Shown here one piece after another: positions 8,292 through 18,131 of a stretch of DNA of 64,000 nucleotides; within the stretch, counting starts at the first letter, position 1, and each line of letters opens with the position of its first letter. The notes beneath the pieces are model-generated. The model did not search any database, was not told the DNA's origin, and saw only the letters and a list, made by a program, of their open reading frames with translations. The DNA is from Deltaproteobacteria bacterium (GTDB taxonomy: Bacteria > Desulfobacterota > Desulfobulbia > Desulfobulbales > Desulfocapsaceae), in the NCBI GenBank assembly GCA_002747825.1, contig PDQQ01000012.1:48764-112763 (forward strand), given 5' to 3'. The position numbers were made by a program, and so were the translations under genes.

Positions 8292-9308
8292 CTAGGTTGT
8301 ACTGAGCCATCTCTCTGCGACGTCCAGCATTCTGTTGGCAAAGCCCCATTCGTTATCGAACCAGCAGAAGAGCTTCAGCAGTGTGCCTCCGCAGATCCTG
8401 GTCTGAGAGCCATCGACAATTGATGAATGTGGGTCTGTGTTGAAATCGACCGAGGCGTGCGGCTCTTCGGTATATCCGACCAGCCCCTTCATGTTCCCTT
8501 GGGCATTTTTACGCAAGGTTTCGTTTATCTCAAGGGAGTTGGTGGCCTGTTGCAGGTTTATTGCCATATCCATTGCCGACACATTAATGGTGGGAACCCG
8601 GACATGCAGACATTGAAGACGGTTTTTCAGTTGGGGCATAAGGCGTTCAATTCCCTTTGCCAGGCTTGTGTCCACAGGGATGATCGAATGCAGGGCGCTG
8701 CGTGTAAGACGCAGGTTTGTATGGTGGTAACTGTCTGTAATCGGCTGGTCATTCATCGCAGAATGAATGGTCGTTGTAACGCCATTGACAATAGAAAAAT
8801 TACGCTCAAGGATAGCAAGTATCGGGAGAAGACAATTCGTGGTGCAGGAGCCTGCCGAGACAACCCTTTGTGATTTTTTCAGATCTCTGTCATTGTAGCC
8901 AAAGATAATGATCGCGTCGGCAACAGTTGCTGCCGGGTATGAGAGCAGAAGGCGCCGGGCGCCACTTTTCAGATGTTGTTCTGCGGTTTTTCTATCAGAG
9001 CAGGAGCCGGAACATTCAAAAACAAGGTCAACTGCGGTTTTTTCCCAGGGGATACGGGCAGGATCGACCTCGTTATACACCCGTATACGGTCATCTCCGA
9101 TGATTAAATGCCTGCCGTCGTGAGAGAGGGGGTGGGGAAACCTTCCATGCGTGGTATCGTATCGGGTTTGGTAGGTAAGGGTCTCTATGTCGGTGAGCTC
9201 ATTGATCGCCACAATCCTGAATTTTGCCTGCAGGGGTGAGGCGTAGATGGCTCTGAGTACCGATTGCCCAATCCTGCCATAGCCGTTAATGGCAATCTTG
9301 AAAATCAT
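8292..9308 (-). CDS. epd: erythrose-4-phosphate dehydrogenase-like (GAPDH family)
   Basis: A 338-residue NAD-dependent dehydrogenase of the glyceraldehyde-3-phosphate dehydrogenase family. Features shared with Epd include VAINELTDIETL, YDTTHGRF, THE segment TIHSAMNDQPITDSYH, IIPVDTSLAKGIER and the C-terminal CWFDNEWGFANRML. The catalytic cysteine lies in SAGSCTTNC, after an N-terminal NAD site GYGRIGQSV. Epd oxidises erythrose 4-phosphate to 4-phosphoerythronate for pyridoxal phosphate synthesis. Ordinary GAPDH activity cannot be excluded from sequence, so the symbol is provisional. Confidence 0.75.
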   Translation of the reverse strand: MIFKIAINGYGRIGQSVLRAIYASPLQAKFRIVAINELTDIETLTYQTRYDTTHGRFPHPLSHDGRHLIIGDDRIRVYNEVDPARIPWEKTAVDLVFECSGSCSDRKTAEQHLKSGARRLLLSYPAATVADAIIIFGYNDRDLKKSQRVVSAGSCTTNCLLPILAILERNFSIVNGVTTTIHSAMNDQPITDSYHHTNLRLTRSALHSIIPVDTSLAKGIERLMPQLKNRLQCLHVRVPTINVSAMDMAINLQQATNSLEINETLRKNAQGNMKGLVGYTEEPHASVDFNTDPHSSIVDGSQTRICGGTLLKLFCWFDNEWGFANRMLDVAERWLSTT

Positions 9309-9499
9309 ATTCTATCCTGATGCAGTTTTTTCTCGGGTTCGTTGTTGAGTATCTTTTTTCCTGAGTCCAGCCAAAGCCAACCGATGACTTTGTACGAAAC
9401 CGTCACGTTTCAATAGTAAACGTTCGTACTGATTACAGCGAATGTTTGTGAATGACAAGCTGTTCTTCACTGCAATAAAGGTCGTGAGAGCCGATTTCT

Positions 9500-10348
9500 T
9501 CAAGAGCAGAAGAGGTCAGGAGTCCTATTCCGGCTTTTCAAGATCTTTTTACGACAGACAACAATAAGACGCGATGCCTGCTGGTGGTAGGGAGTACCCT
9601 GGAAATCCTGGTAGTGATGCTGTACAGAAAAACCTGCAGCCTCAAATAAAGAGAGCCAATGGCTGCCTTGAAAACCCGATACTGTGTAGCATCTCCTATA
9701 ATCTTCTCTCTGTTTTCGAGGAGAAGAAGGCCGTGGTCTATAACGTTCTTCTACCTGTATTGTTTCACTGCTCGAATCATAGGTCTTGCGTATTTCCTTG
9801 ATCAGCCTTCCGCCGGCTGTATCGTCAAATATCTGGAACTGGAAGGTCTTCTTTTTCGAGATAAGCGCTCTTTTTGATGGGGTAAAAATCTGGGCAAGCA
9901 GCAGTCCGTCTTTTTGCAGGTATTTTTGGCAGCCCCGAAGACAGCGGAGGATGTCGGAGCGGCCGGTCAGAAGATTGAGGGTATTGTAGGGAATGATAAC
10001 AGTGGTAAAGGCCCTGGAAAAATGGAGATCCCGCATATCCATCTTTACAAAACGCAGGCCCGGCAGCAGCTGTTTTTCGGCCCTATGCAGGGCTGCCTCT
10101 GAGATATCAATCCCTGTCAGCTCGACCCTTTTATGGGCGGCGAGATAGCGGCTTACACGTCCAGAACCGCAGCCCAGCTCAAGGATGTGATCTCTCTCTT
10201 CTACAAAGGACGCATAGAACTCCGCATCTTCTTTGTAGAGTTGCATCTCAATATCGTAATACTGTACAGCCAGATCCTGCGGCAGGGGGCTGAGGCGTTC
10301 TGCAGGCTCGTTGTCGTAGCCGGACTCAATATCGATATGATCTGACAT
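9500..10348 (-). CDS. class I SAM-dependent methyltransferase
   Basis: A 282-residue cytoplasmic methyltransferase. Motif I (ILELGCGSGRVSRYLA, about residues 54-69) binds S-adenosylmethionine, with the acidic post-I strand LTGIDIS and the MDMRDL segment following. The C-terminal half carries QASRLIVVCRK, typical of this fold. Substrate unknown. It lies 190 bases upstream of the epd-like gene and just after the flavodiiron protein on the same strand, so the three may share a transcript. The final residues (RNRTPDLFCS) look nonconserved. Confidence 0.85.
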   Translation of the reverse strand: MSDHIDIESGYDNEPAERLSPLPQDLAVQYYDIEMQLYKEDAEFYASFVEERDHILELGCGSGRVSRYLAAHKRVELTGIDISEAALHRAEKQLLPGLRFVKMDMRDLHFSRAFTTVIIPYNTLNLLTGRSDILRCLRGCQKYLQKDGLLLAQIFTPSKRALISKKKTFQFQIFDDTAGGRLIKEIRKTYDSSSETIQVEERYRPRPSSPRKQREDYRRCYTVSGFQGSHWLSLFEAAGFSVQHHYQDFQGTPYHQQASRLIVVCRKKILKSRNRTPDLFCS

Positions 10349-10389
10349 CCTCTGCCCTATTGAGTCCGGTCGAGGGGGAGCCTCATCTC

Positions 10390-11589
10390 TCAGCTGTCAC
10401 TGCCGTCAACGAGCGCCTTGCCAATCCGCCGGCCCATCTCTGTGCATTGTTCGATCTTCTCTGCATCGGGAACATACTTGAGCTTGAGTCCGTCTTCTAT
10501 GCGCTCTACCTTCATATCATCGAGAATGGAGTTTAGAATACCAACAGCCTCACCGCTCCAGCCAAAGGAGCCGAAGGCTGCTCCCAGCTTGCCTGCCGGT
10601 TTCAGGCCCTTCATATACATAATAAAACCGGCCATTCTCGGCAAGATCCCGTTGTTTAAGGTCGAAGATCCGAGAACAAGGGCCTTGGCCTCAAGAACAT
10701 CGGTCATAATATCACTTCTATGTGTATAACGAAGGTTACAGAGCTTGGCGCCGGCACCTTGTTCAAGGATGCCTTCGTAGATTGCCTGGGCCATACTCTC
10801 GGTTGAGTGCCACATCGAGTCGTAAATGATCAGGGCTTTGGGCTCTGCCTGGTTGCTGCTCCATCTCTCGTAGGCGGCGAGTATGGTATCAATGTTGCTG
10901 CGCCAGATGACCCCGTGGTCGGGTGCAATCATCTTGATATCAAGGTTCATCTCGGCAACAGAGGCCAGAAGCTTTTTGATCAGCGGCGAGAACAGATAGA
11001 GAATATTGGCGTAATATTTTCTTGCCTCCAGCATAACAAGACCCAGGTCGACCTCGTCGTCAAAACGTTCACAGGTCGCCAGATGCTCGCCAAAGGCGTC
11101 ACTGGAAAAAAGGATCCCGTCTTCTTTCAGGAAGCTGAACATAGAATCGGGCCAGTGCAGCATCCTTGTCTCAATGAATTGTAATGTTCGTTTGCCAAGG
11201 GATAGCTCACTCCCTGTTTTTACCACCTCATAGGGCCAGTCTGGTTGGTGAAAGTGATCGACAAGGGCCTTCTGCCCCATTGGTGAGCAAATAATCTTTT
11301 CCGGTTGTATACGTTCAATCACCTCGGGAAGAGATCCTGAATGGTCCATCTCAACGTGGTTGACAACAATATAGTCAATCTTTTCTGGATCTATTATCTT
11401 GCTGATATTGTTGATAAGTTTATCAAGATGTGTGCGTTTGACTGTATCAAAAAGGGTCACTTTTTCGTCAATGACCAAAAAGGCGTTATAGGTGGTCCCC
11501 CTGTTGGTCGAGTAGCCATGAAAGTCTCTGACGTTCCAGTCAATTGCTCCTACCCAGTATACCCCTGCCGCAAGTTCGTTATTGCTCAT
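10390..11589 (-). CDS. FprA family A-type flavoprotein (flavodiiron protein)
   Basis: A 399-residue flavodiiron protein that reduces oxygen to water and/or nitric oxide to nitrous oxide in the cytoplasm of anaerobes, usually fed by rubredoxin. The N-terminal metallo-beta-lactamase-like domain shows the diiron ligands HVEMDH, a histidine in MLHWPDSMF, DAFGEH and APDHGVIWR. From about residue 250 a flavodoxin domain begins (ALIIYDSMWHSTESMAQ) that binds FMN. GGAG precedes the ATG. The divergent neighbour is a small ferredoxin. There is no rubredoxin fused to or beside it here. Confidence 0.93.
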   Translation of the reverse strand: MSNNELAAGVYWVGAIDWNVRDFHGYSTNRGTTYNAFLVIDEKVTLFDTVKRTHLDKLINNISKIIDPEKIDYIVVNHVEMDHSGSLPEVIERIQPEKIICSPMGQKALVDHFHQPDWPYEVVKTGSELSLGKRTLQFIETRMLHWPDSMFSFLKEDGILFSSDAFGEHLATCERFDDEVDLGLVMLEARKYYANILYLFSPLIKKLLASVAEMNLDIKMIAPDHGVIWRSNIDTILAAYERWSSNQAEPKALIIYDSMWHSTESMAQAIYEGILEQGAGAKLCNLRYTHRSDIMTDVLEAKALVLGSSTLNNGILPRMAGFIMYMKGLKPAGKLGAAFGSFGWSGEAVGILNSILDDMKVERIEDGLKLKYVPDAEKIEQCTEMGRRIGKALVDGSDS

Positions 11590-11873
11590 ATAACACTCCG
11601 TCTGTTTGTAGAAAAACTGTATCTGATGGCCCGTTGTCCTGTTTGCCAGTCGTGCCTTTTTTGCTGAGAAAAATCCACCACATCATAAAGGACAGTGACA
11701 ACTATTACAAGAGATGGATGAAGATGTCTTGAATATATTGTGAAGATGAATAAAAATGGTTACCTTGGCCACGGGTTAAACGTAATAGAGTCGTAGCAGT
11801 CTCCTGTTTTCTGGCCTCAGTTTCTGTTGTTTCGTCTGTGTGCCACTGGTTCTGAGTTTTCCTGCCCTGGGGG

Positions 11874-12116
11874 ATGAGACAGCAGATGGTTGACAACGGT
11901 ACAAACCACAAATATCCCTCGATTGACCTTCTGCACTGCTCAAAATGTCTGGGATGTGTTGAAATAGCGCCGACGGTCTTCGACTATAACGAGGCCTTGG
12001 GGGTGATGGAGGTGCTTGAGCTGCCCCTTTATCCTGTTTCTCTGGTTGATGAGGCCATAAAAAACTGCCCAAGGGACTGTATAGGCTGGGTTGCACAGGA
12101 CAAAACGCTGGATTAA
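11874..12116 (+). CDS. small single-cluster [4Fe-4S] ferredoxin
   Basis: An 80-residue electron carrier with the motif CSKCLGC plus a distant NCPRDC, enough cysteines for one [4Fe-4S] cluster. Proteins of this type accept and donate low-potential electrons. Two ATGs (11874 and 11886) are possible; the run of G bases at 11869-11873 is better spaced for the second, which would remove four residues. It lies divergent from the flavodiiron protein and 65 bases before uvrB. The redox partner is not known. Confidence 0.8.
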   Translation: MRQQMVDNGTNHKYPSIDLLHCSKCLGCVEIAPTVFDYNEALGVMEVLELPLYPVSLVDEAIKNCPRDCIGWVAQDKTLD

Positions 12117-12181
12117 GCGATCGCCTTCTCTGTAGAGAAATTCCGGAAGATGGCGCGTCGCTTTCGAGAGTTGAGTGTTGT

Positions 12182-14200
12182 ATGGAAAAACCCTTTCAAA
12201 TCAAATCACCCTTTCAGCCTTCCGGTGACCAGCCACAGGCCATTGAGGCCTTGTCTGCCGGTATTCTGAGGGGTGATACAAGCCAGGTTCTGCTTGGGGT
12301 AACCGGCTCGGGCAAGACCTTTACCATGGCCCAGGTTGTACAAAAGGTGCAGCGTCCGACCCTGGTCATTGCTCCGAACAAGACGCTGGCAGCACAGCTG
12401 TTTAGCGAATTCAAAGGGTTGTTTCCCGATAATGCGGTGGAATATTTTGTCTCCTACTATGACTATTATCAGCCGGAGGCCTATGTTCCCCAGACTGACA
12501 GCTATATTGAAAAGGATTCTTCGATAAACGATGCAATCGATAAAATGCGGCACTCGGCAACCCGCTCCCTGTTGACCAGAAGAGATGTTCTGATCGTTGC
12601 CTCGGTCTCCTGTATCTATGGCCTAGGCTCTCCTGATGAATACAAGAACATGCATCTCTTTCTCAAGGTGGGGGAGGACTACCCGCCGGAAGAGGTGCAG
12701 CGCAGGCTGGTGTTCATGCAGTACGAGAGAAATGATATCTCCTTTCACAGGGGCACCTTTCGCTCAAGAGGGGACACCATTGATATCTTTCCAGTCCACG
12801 AGGAAACCCTTTCGGTCAGGGTCGAGTTCTTTGGTGAAACCATTGATAACATTACTATTGTAGATCCTCTCCGCGGGGTGGTCTACGAGACCCTGGATGA
12901 GTACACTGTTTTTCCGGGCAGCCATTTTGTCACCTCAAAGGATCGATTGAAAACCGCGGTGCAGTCGATAAAAGAGGAGCTTGCAGAGCGTTTGGATACA
13001 CTCACCCGCGAACAACGGCTTTTGGAGGCCCAGAGGCTTGATCAGCGGACCATGTTTGACCTGGAGATGATGCTGGAACTTGGCTACTGTACAGGTATCG
13101 AAAATTACAGTCGTCATCTTACCGGAAAACAGCCGGGCAGTCCCCCTCCAAACCTTCTTGATTATTTTGCCGAAGACTATCTCCTGTTCATTGATGAGAG
13201 TCATATTGCCATAGGTCAGCTCAACGGCATGTACAACGGAGACCGTTCCCGCAAGCAGACCCTTGTCGATTATGGATTCCGCCTGCCCTCGGCGTTGGAT
13301 AATCGCCCTCTGCGCTTTGATGAATTCTGCGAGCGTATCAATCAGGTGATCTATGTCTCTGCCACCCCGGGCCCCTACGAACTGGAACAGACCGGAGGGC
13401 AGATTGTTGAGCAGGTGATCCGTCCCACCGGACTTCTGGACCCGAGAATCGAGGTTCGTCCGGCGACCACCCAGGTTGATGATTTACTCGAGGAGATACG
13501 GGTACGAACGGATAGGGGTGAGGCGGTTCTGGTGACAACCCTTACCAAAAGGATGGCCGAAGATCTTACCGAATATTATGAAAATCTTGGCGTCAAGGTG
13601 CGTTATCTGCACTCCGATATCAAGACCCTTGAACGCGTAGCCCTCGTTCGTGATCTGCGCAAAGGCGATTTTAATGTCCTTATCGGTATCAATCTGTTGC
13701 GCGAAGGCCTTGATATCCCTGAAGTGTCACTGGTTGCGATCCTCGATGCCGACAAGGAGGGTTTTTTGCGCAGCGAGCGCTCTCTGGTGCAGACCTGCGG
13801 GCGCGCGGCCCGTAATGCCCGGGGGCTTGTTATCATGTATGCGGACAGCGTTACCGGTTCCATGGACTATACGATAACCGAAACCAGGCGCAGGCGTTCG
13901 TTGCAGCAGGCCTACAACAAAGAGCATGGTATCGTTCCCCGGACCATTGTTTCTGTGGTAAAAGATACAATGCAGCAACATCTGCAGGATACCGGCTATG
14001 CGCTGCAAGACCAGGAACAGTGCCTGCCTGAGGTTGCCGAAGAGATGCCGGTTTTTCATTCCATTGAGGATCTTGATCGGCAGATAACTCTACTCGAGAA
14101 GGAGATGCAGGAGGCGGCAAAAGATCTGGCCTTTGAAAAGGCCGCGGAGCTGCGTGACCGCATCAAGCAGATGCGTTTGTTGGAGATAGAAATAGGATGA
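12182..14200 (+). CDS. uvrB: excinuclease ABC subunit B
   Basis: A 672-residue UvrB, the DNA helicase-like subunit that verifies damage in nucleotide excision repair. The Walker A GVTGSGKT lies near residue 40, the beta-hairpin segment [12 protein letters not shown] near residue 95, and helicase motifs DESH and [14 protein letters not shown] follow. The last 35 residues form the UVR domain that contacts UvrC ([22 protein letters not shown] begins it). Full length. The stop overlaps the start of the acyltransferase gene by 4 bases. Confidence 0.98.
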   Translation: MEKPFQIKSPFQPSGDQPQAIEALSAGILRGDTSQVLLGVTGSGKTFTMAQVVQKVQRPTLVIAPNKTLAAQLFSEFKGLFPDNAVEYFVSYYDYYQPEAYVPQTDSYIEKDSSINDAIDKMRHSATRSLLTRRDVLIVASVSCIYGLGSPDEYKNMHLFLKVGEDYPPEEVQRRLVFMQYERNDISFHRGTFRSRGDTIDIFPVHEETLSVRVEFFGETIDNITIVDPLRGVVYETLDEYTVFPGSHFVTSKDRLKTAVQSIKEELAERLDTLTREQRLLEAQRLDQRTMFDLEMMLELGYCTGIENYSRHLTGKQPGSPPPNLLDYFAEDYLLFIDESHIAIGQLNGMYNGDRSRKQTLVDYGFRLPSALDNRPLRFDEFCERINQVIYVSATPGPYELEQTGGQIVEQVIRPTGLLDPRIEVRPATTQVDDLLEEIRVRTDRGEAVLVTTLTKRMAEDLTEYYENLGVKVRYLHSDIKTLERVALVRDLRKGDFNVLIGINLLREGLDIPEVSLVAILDADKEGFLRSERSLVQTCGRAARNARGLVIMYADSVTGSMDYTITETRRRRSLQQAYNKEHGIVPRTIVSVVKDTMQQHLQDTGYALQDQEQCLPEVAEEMPVFHSIEDLDRQITLLEKEMQEAAKDLAFEKAAELRDRIKQMRLLEIEIG

Positions 14201-14880
14201 GTGATCAGAACAAACAGCGTTTTCTACCTGTTCTGCTGGCAAAACTTACCGCCTGGCTGATTCGTATTTGGTTTGCCACCTTCCGGCTGAGCCTGCATTA
14301 TGACAAGACAAACGAAGCCTTTGTCAGGGCCAGAGATGGAGAGACGGCGATCGCCTCTTTTTGGCATTACTCGTTTCTGTTTTTCTTCTATTTTTTTCGA
14401 CATCGTACTGCCACGGTGATGATAAGCACAAGCCGGGATGGAGGGTATATCGCTCGTGTGGCCGAGGAGTTTGGCTATGTCTGTGTCCGGGGCTCGAGAA
14501 ATCGCGGGGGTGTTCGGGCTTTGGCCGGTATTTTACGAAGTGTTCGCGATGGCAGGAGTGCGGCCATGGTTGCCGATGGTTCACAGGGGCCGGCAAGAAA
14601 GGCCCAGCCTGGAGCCCTGCTTGTTGCCTCTAAAACCGGTCATCCGGTCATCCCTATGGCCTGGGCGGCTTCGCACTGTCTGACCTTTAACTCGTGGGAT
14701 ACAACCGCCATCCCTCTGCCGTTTGCCCGGGTTGATGTACGCTTTGGCAGCCCCATCTATCTGCCAAAAGATCTTGATGATCGGCAACTGGAAAGCTATA
14801 GACAGATGCTCGAAGATGAGATAAATGCTCTGTATGCAGCGGCCTGGGCTCGTTTTGGGAAACAATCCCATGAGGAGTGA
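14197..14880 (+). CDS. DUF374 family lysophospholipid acyltransferase-like protein
   Basis: A 227-residue protein of the DUF374 family, related to lysophospholipid and lipid A acyltransferases. A hydrophobic N-terminus is followed by [37 protein letters not shown] and [17 protein letters not shown]; the conserved Ser-Arg-Asp-Gly segment stands where the HX4D motif does in related enzymes. It is probably membrane associated and acts on lipid A or phospholipid. The ATGA overlap with uvrB suggests translational coupling, although the functions are unrelated. Confidence 0.85.
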   Translation: MSDQNKQRFLPVLLAKLTAWLIRIWFATFRLSLHYDKTNEAFVRARDGETAIASFWHYSFLFFFYFFRHRTATVMISTSRDGGYIARVAEEFGYVCVRGSRNRGGVRALAGILRSVRDGRSAAMVADGSQGPARKAQPGALLVASKTGHPVIPMAWAASHCLTFNSWDTTAIPLPFARVDVRFGSPIYLPKDLDDRQLESYRQMLEDEINALYAAAWARFGKQSHEE

Positions 14881-14925
14881 GCGGTGTCTTCGGTCGCTGA
14901 CAGATAACAACGGGAAAATCATTGT

Positions 14926-16341
14926 ATGGGGCAAACGCGAGGAGTTGTCATAGCGGGTATTTCCGGCGGATCGGGGAAGAGTGTTGTTGCCGTGGGGCTG
15001 GCTGCCGCGCTTCGTCGGGCCCAATTCAGGGTCCAGCCGTTTAAGAAGGGCCCGGATTATATTGATGCCGGCTGGTTGCAGCTTGCCTCGGCGGGTACCT
15101 GTTACAATCTTGACCCGTATCTTATGTCCCGTGAGGCGATCGAGTCCTCTTTTGCAAGACGGGCTTGTGGTGCCGATTATGTAATCGTTGAGGGAAATCG
15201 GGGCCTGTTTGATGGCGTCAATCTCAAGGGCGGCTACTCGACGGCCGAGCTTTCTCTTATGCTCGGACTGCCGGTGATCCTTGTAGTGAGCTGTACAAAA
15301 ATCACAAGAACCGTTGCTGCCCTGGTGCTTGGCTGTAAGTTTTTCGATCCCAGACTGAGGATTGCCGGCGTCGTTTTAAATCAGGTTGCAACCGAACGGC
15401 AAAGACGGCTTATCTCCGAGGCGGTTGCAGAGTATACCGGAATTCCTGTTTTAGGTGCTATTCCCCGGTTGAAAGCGGACATCTTTCCGATGCGTCATCT
15501 GGGCCTGACTCCTCATCAGGAATATGACGACAGTGCCAGAGCCCTTACCACCCTGGCAGAACTTGCCAAAGACAATCTGGATCTGAAAAAGGTGAAAAAG
15601 GTTATGCAGCCGATATCTTTTCCGGTACCAGAGCCTCGTTCTGAGGATATACATGCAACAAGTGAAAGCGGCAGGGTCAGGATCGGGGTCTTGCAGGATG
15701 CTGTGTTTCAGTTCTATTACCCGGAAAATCTCGAAGCGCTTGAACAACAGGGGGCCGAGCTTGTCTATGTCAATGCCCTCTCCGATAGAGAACTGCCGAC
15801 TGTTGATGGCCTGTATATCGGTGGCGGCTTCCCCGAGAACGCGGCCTCTCAGTTGGCGGCCAATACCAGTTTCCTTGACTCGGTAAAGAAAGCGGTTGCC
15901 TCATGGCTGCCCGTCTATGCGGAATGCGGTGGTCTGATCTATCTTGGTCGTTCTATCAGCCTCGAAGAACACCGTTTTACCCTTGTCGGCGTGTTACCTG
16001 TCGATTTCAGTATGTCACAAAAACCTCAGGCCCATGGCTATTCGATCTTCAGGGTTGATAGAGACAACCCCTTTTATGCAAAAGGCTCCGAGATCAAGGG
16101 GCATGAGTTCCGTTATTCGAAGGTAGAGCGGTGGGATGGCAAGGAGGAGCAGCTTGTCGTGCAGATGCAGCGGGGAACCGGTTTTATCGGAGGAAGAGAC
16201 GGTGTTACCTGTAAAAATGTTTTTGCCATGTATACGCATATTCATGCGGAAGGCACACCCCAATGGGCCAGAGGTTTTGTGGCGGCCTGTCTTGCCGAGA
16301 AAGAACTCAGACGTTCTGGGGCAAGAGGCAGCGCAAGATGA
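14926..16341 (+). CDS. cbiA: cobyrinate a,c-diamide synthase
   Basis: A 471-residue glutamine-dependent amidotransferase of the CobB/CbiA family, which amidates side chains a and c of cobyrinate (or hydrogenobyrinate) in B12 synthesis. The N-terminal dethiobiotin-synthetase-like ATPase has GISGGSGKSVVAVGL and QPFKKGPDYID. The C-terminal class I glutaminase domain has GGGFPE and the nucleophile cysteine in YAECGGLIYLG, with the YTHIH segment near the end. In this lineage a role on Ni-sirohydrochlorin is a less likely alternative. No other cobalamin gene lies in the window. Confidence 0.92.
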   Translation: MGQTRGVVIAGISGGSGKSVVAVGLAAALRRAQFRVQPFKKGPDYIDAGWLQLASAGTCYNLDPYLMSREAIESSFARRACGADYVIVEGNRGLFDGVNLKGGYSTAELSLMLGLPVILVVSCTKITRTVAALVLGCKFFDPRLRIAGVVLNQVATERQRRLISEAVAEYTGIPVLGAIPRLKADIFPMRHLGLTPHQEYDDSARALTTLAELAKDNLDLKKVKKVMQPISFPVPEPRSEDIHATSESGRVRIGVLQDAVFQFYYPENLEALEQQGAELVYVNALSDRELPTVDGLYIGGGFPENAASQLAANTSFLDSVKKAVASWLPVYAECGGLIYLGRSISLEEHRFTLVGVLPVDFSMSQKPQAHGYSIFRVDRDNPFYAKGSEIKGHEFRYSKVERWDGKEEQLVVQMQRGTGFIGGRDGVTCKNVFAMYTHIHAEGTPQWARGFVAACLAEKELRRSGARGSAR

Positions 16342-16399
16342 TTGCAGGGATAGACACTGACAGTCCGGTCGGGGACCACAAACGGTCTGTTGTCTTGCC

Positions 16400-16738
16400 T
16401 TAATGTTCGGTTGGGGAACCCAGCACCTTGGTAGATATTTCCTGTTGTTTTTTCTCACTTGGTGCAGGCTCTACCCAGTAAATGAAAGATTCCTTGACCC
16501 TTACAAAGGCACCCTGATCGTCCTTACACTGTTCACAGATACTTTCGGCCAGATCCCTGTACATAATAATTTTCGAGGCGGGATCTCCCTCTTTGGATAC
16601 TGCGGCCATCTTCCTGCAGCCACAATCTAAACGGATAACAACGACCCCGATTGCCTCCGGGCTTCCCTCGAGAATACCATGAATCATAGCCTCTTCTCTT
16701 TTCTCTACCATGAGCTGCTTTTTTGACGTTTTTGTCAT
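16400..16738 (-). CDS. small cysteine-containing hypothetical protein
   Basis: A 112-residue protein I do not recognise. CGC near residue 40 and CEQC near residue 70 could together bind one metal ion, as in a zinc ribbon. The N- and C-termini are charged and probably disordered. A good AAAGGA ribosome binding site lies about 8 bases before the ATG, which supports it being a real gene. It converges on the cobyrinate amidase gene. Confidence 0.55.
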   Translation of the reverse strand: MTKTSKKQLMVEKREEAMIHGILEGSPEAIGVVVIRLDCGCRKMAAVSKEGDPASKIIMYRDLAESICEQCKDDQGAFVRVKESFIYWVEPAPSEKKQQEISTKVLGSPTEH

Positions 16739-17267
16739 CGCGATGTCCTTTCGATGAAGTTGGCTCTGTGGGAGCGTTCAAACCGTTTGGATAATAGGGC
16801 GTTTCAAGACCTTTGGCAATATGTTCATTGTGCCGCCTGTGCTGACCTCTGGTGAGTATTTTGAAGAAACTGTCGACAAATCAAGGGCATTACAATGGGT
16901 TGTATGTATGTCAGATTTTTCAATTTCGATAAAATACCGATGAAATATTCAGACGAGACAGCAGCAAGTATACGTTTCAATCTCTTTCCGTCAATGGCAA
17001 AAATTGCTCTTTTCCCCTGCTTTGGCGAGAAAATGCCGGGGTACGGAAGAGTTCTTTGGCGATTCCTTGTATCAAAAAGCCTGCATCCTTTTGATCTGTC
17101 TCTATATTTCTGATATCTGTCAATACGGAGAACCACCTTTTTCCTTGACAAACATCGGGGCGTACATTAATGCAGATGGAACACACAATGACGGTAAAGA
17201 GGCGATGTTAACAAGCTTGGATGGGCAGTAAATGCGTATCCGTAAAACAACTCAAGGGAGGAATGCT
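16739..17267. other. intergenic region before ferredoxin
   Basis: About 530 bases with no supported gene. A possible promoter for the ferredoxin lies at 17145-17172 (TTGACA, 16-base spacer, TTAATG); the -35 box is perfect but the -10 is poor. A ribosome binding site GGGAGG sits just before the ferredoxin ATG. Nothing else recognisable. Confidence 0.4.
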
Positions 17268-17453
17268 ATGTGGGAGGTTGTTGTTGACAAGGACAAGTGT
17301 AGCGGTGATGAAGAATGCGTAGGAGCCTGTCCTGCGCAGGTTTTTGAAATGGTTGATGGAAAGGCCGAGCCGGTGGAATCTGACGAATGTCTCGGGTGTG
17401 AGACCTGCGTTGAGGTCTGTCCGGAAGAGGCGATTACCGTGACAGAGATTTAG
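17268..17453 (+). CDS. dicluster-type ferredoxin
   Basis: A 61-residue ferredoxin. The second motif CLGCETCVEVCP is a classical [4Fe-4S] ligand set. The first, CSGDEECVGACP, lacks the second cysteine of CxxCxxC, so the N-terminal site is either a [3Fe-4S] cluster or a [4Fe-4S] cluster with a non-cysteine ligand. Small ferredoxins of this kind (KCxGDEEC) are common in sulfate reducers. The ATG at 17268 has GGGAGG upstream, so I prefer it to the in-frame ATG at 17232. A terminator follows directly, so it is monocistronic. Confidence 0.9.
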   Translation: MWEVVVDKDKCSGDEECVGACPAQVFEMVDGKAEPVESDECLGCETCVEVCPEEAITVTEI

Positions 17454-17479
17454 ATTATCGGTTGTTGCTGTTTTTTTTG

Positions 17480-17515
17480 AGCCCATTTCGCTTTCGGGAT
17501 GGGCTTGTTTTGTTT
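17480..17515 (+). terminator. terminator of ferredoxin gene
   Basis: AGCCCAT at 17480-17486 pairs with ATGGGCT at 17499-17505, followed by a T-rich tail TGTTTTGTTT. Confidence 0.8.
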
Positions 17516-17532
17516 CTGCTTGACGTACAGAT

Positions 17533-17976
17533 ATGACGACACCCCTTTCCTTGGATAGCTCCCAGGCCCGCAAAAGCCGGATGACTCTGTTTGCGGCCGT
17601 TGTCTGGAGCGGTATTGGGATTATGATCATCAGAAAGGGGTTGATCTTTCTTGTAAATGTTCAGTCTTGTCCCCTTTGTGTCCTCGTTGGCGCAGGAGTG
17701 GTGGCCTGTATTAAGACCAGAATGATTATGGATCCTGCCGCTCAAAGGGGGATCGAACATGTCCACACCCTCAACTCATCTTCTCATTTTTGGGAGGTTT
17801 TTCCTGTAAAAACCCGCTATATGATTGTTTGTATGATGGGCATCAGTGTCGTTCTGAAATATACTCAGTTCCCCGATATCCTGAAAAGTTTTGTCTATCT
17901 GTCCATTGGCCCATCCCTTTTGGCCTCCAGCCGTCTTCATTGGCTTGAGTGGTTACGCAGAAGAGGTATCGGCTAG
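17533..17976 (+). CDS. small integral membrane protein of unknown function
   Basis: A 147-residue hydrophobic protein with about four membrane segments (near residues 17-40, 45-60, 96-113 and 117-133). A CPLC pair lies between the first two segments. It matches no family I recognise. No strong ribosome binding site is visible before the ATG, so the start is uncertain. It lies after the ferredoxin terminator and before argS. Confidence 0.5.
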   Translation: MTTPLSLDSSQARKSRMTLFAAVVWSGIGIMIIRKGLIFLVNVQSCPLCVLVGAGVVACIKTRMIMDPAAQRGIEHVHTLNSSSHFWEVFPVKTRYMIVCMMGISVVLKYTQFPDILKSFVYLSIGPSLLASSRLHWLEWLRRRGIG

Positions 17977-18131
17977 TTGTTCTGATGTTTGTCGGAACGG
18001 CAGCTTCAGACAAGAGAGAGAAGTTGTTAGCCGGGGAGCAGGCGTCTTTTCGTATGCAGGTATCATAGTTTTGATCCTTTTCGTTTTTTTAGAACCCCAT
18101 TACCAATTGTTCAAGAAACAATACCTGAGAT

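Noticed and set aside
9312..9503. 63-codon minus-strand frame between methyltransferase and epd
   Set aside because: Uses a TTG start at the methyltransferase stop and encodes no recognisable sequence; most likely chance.
14926..16341. Ni-sirohydrochlorin amidase (CfbB)
   Set aside because: That role belongs to methanogens and close relatives; the surrounding genes suggest a bacterium.
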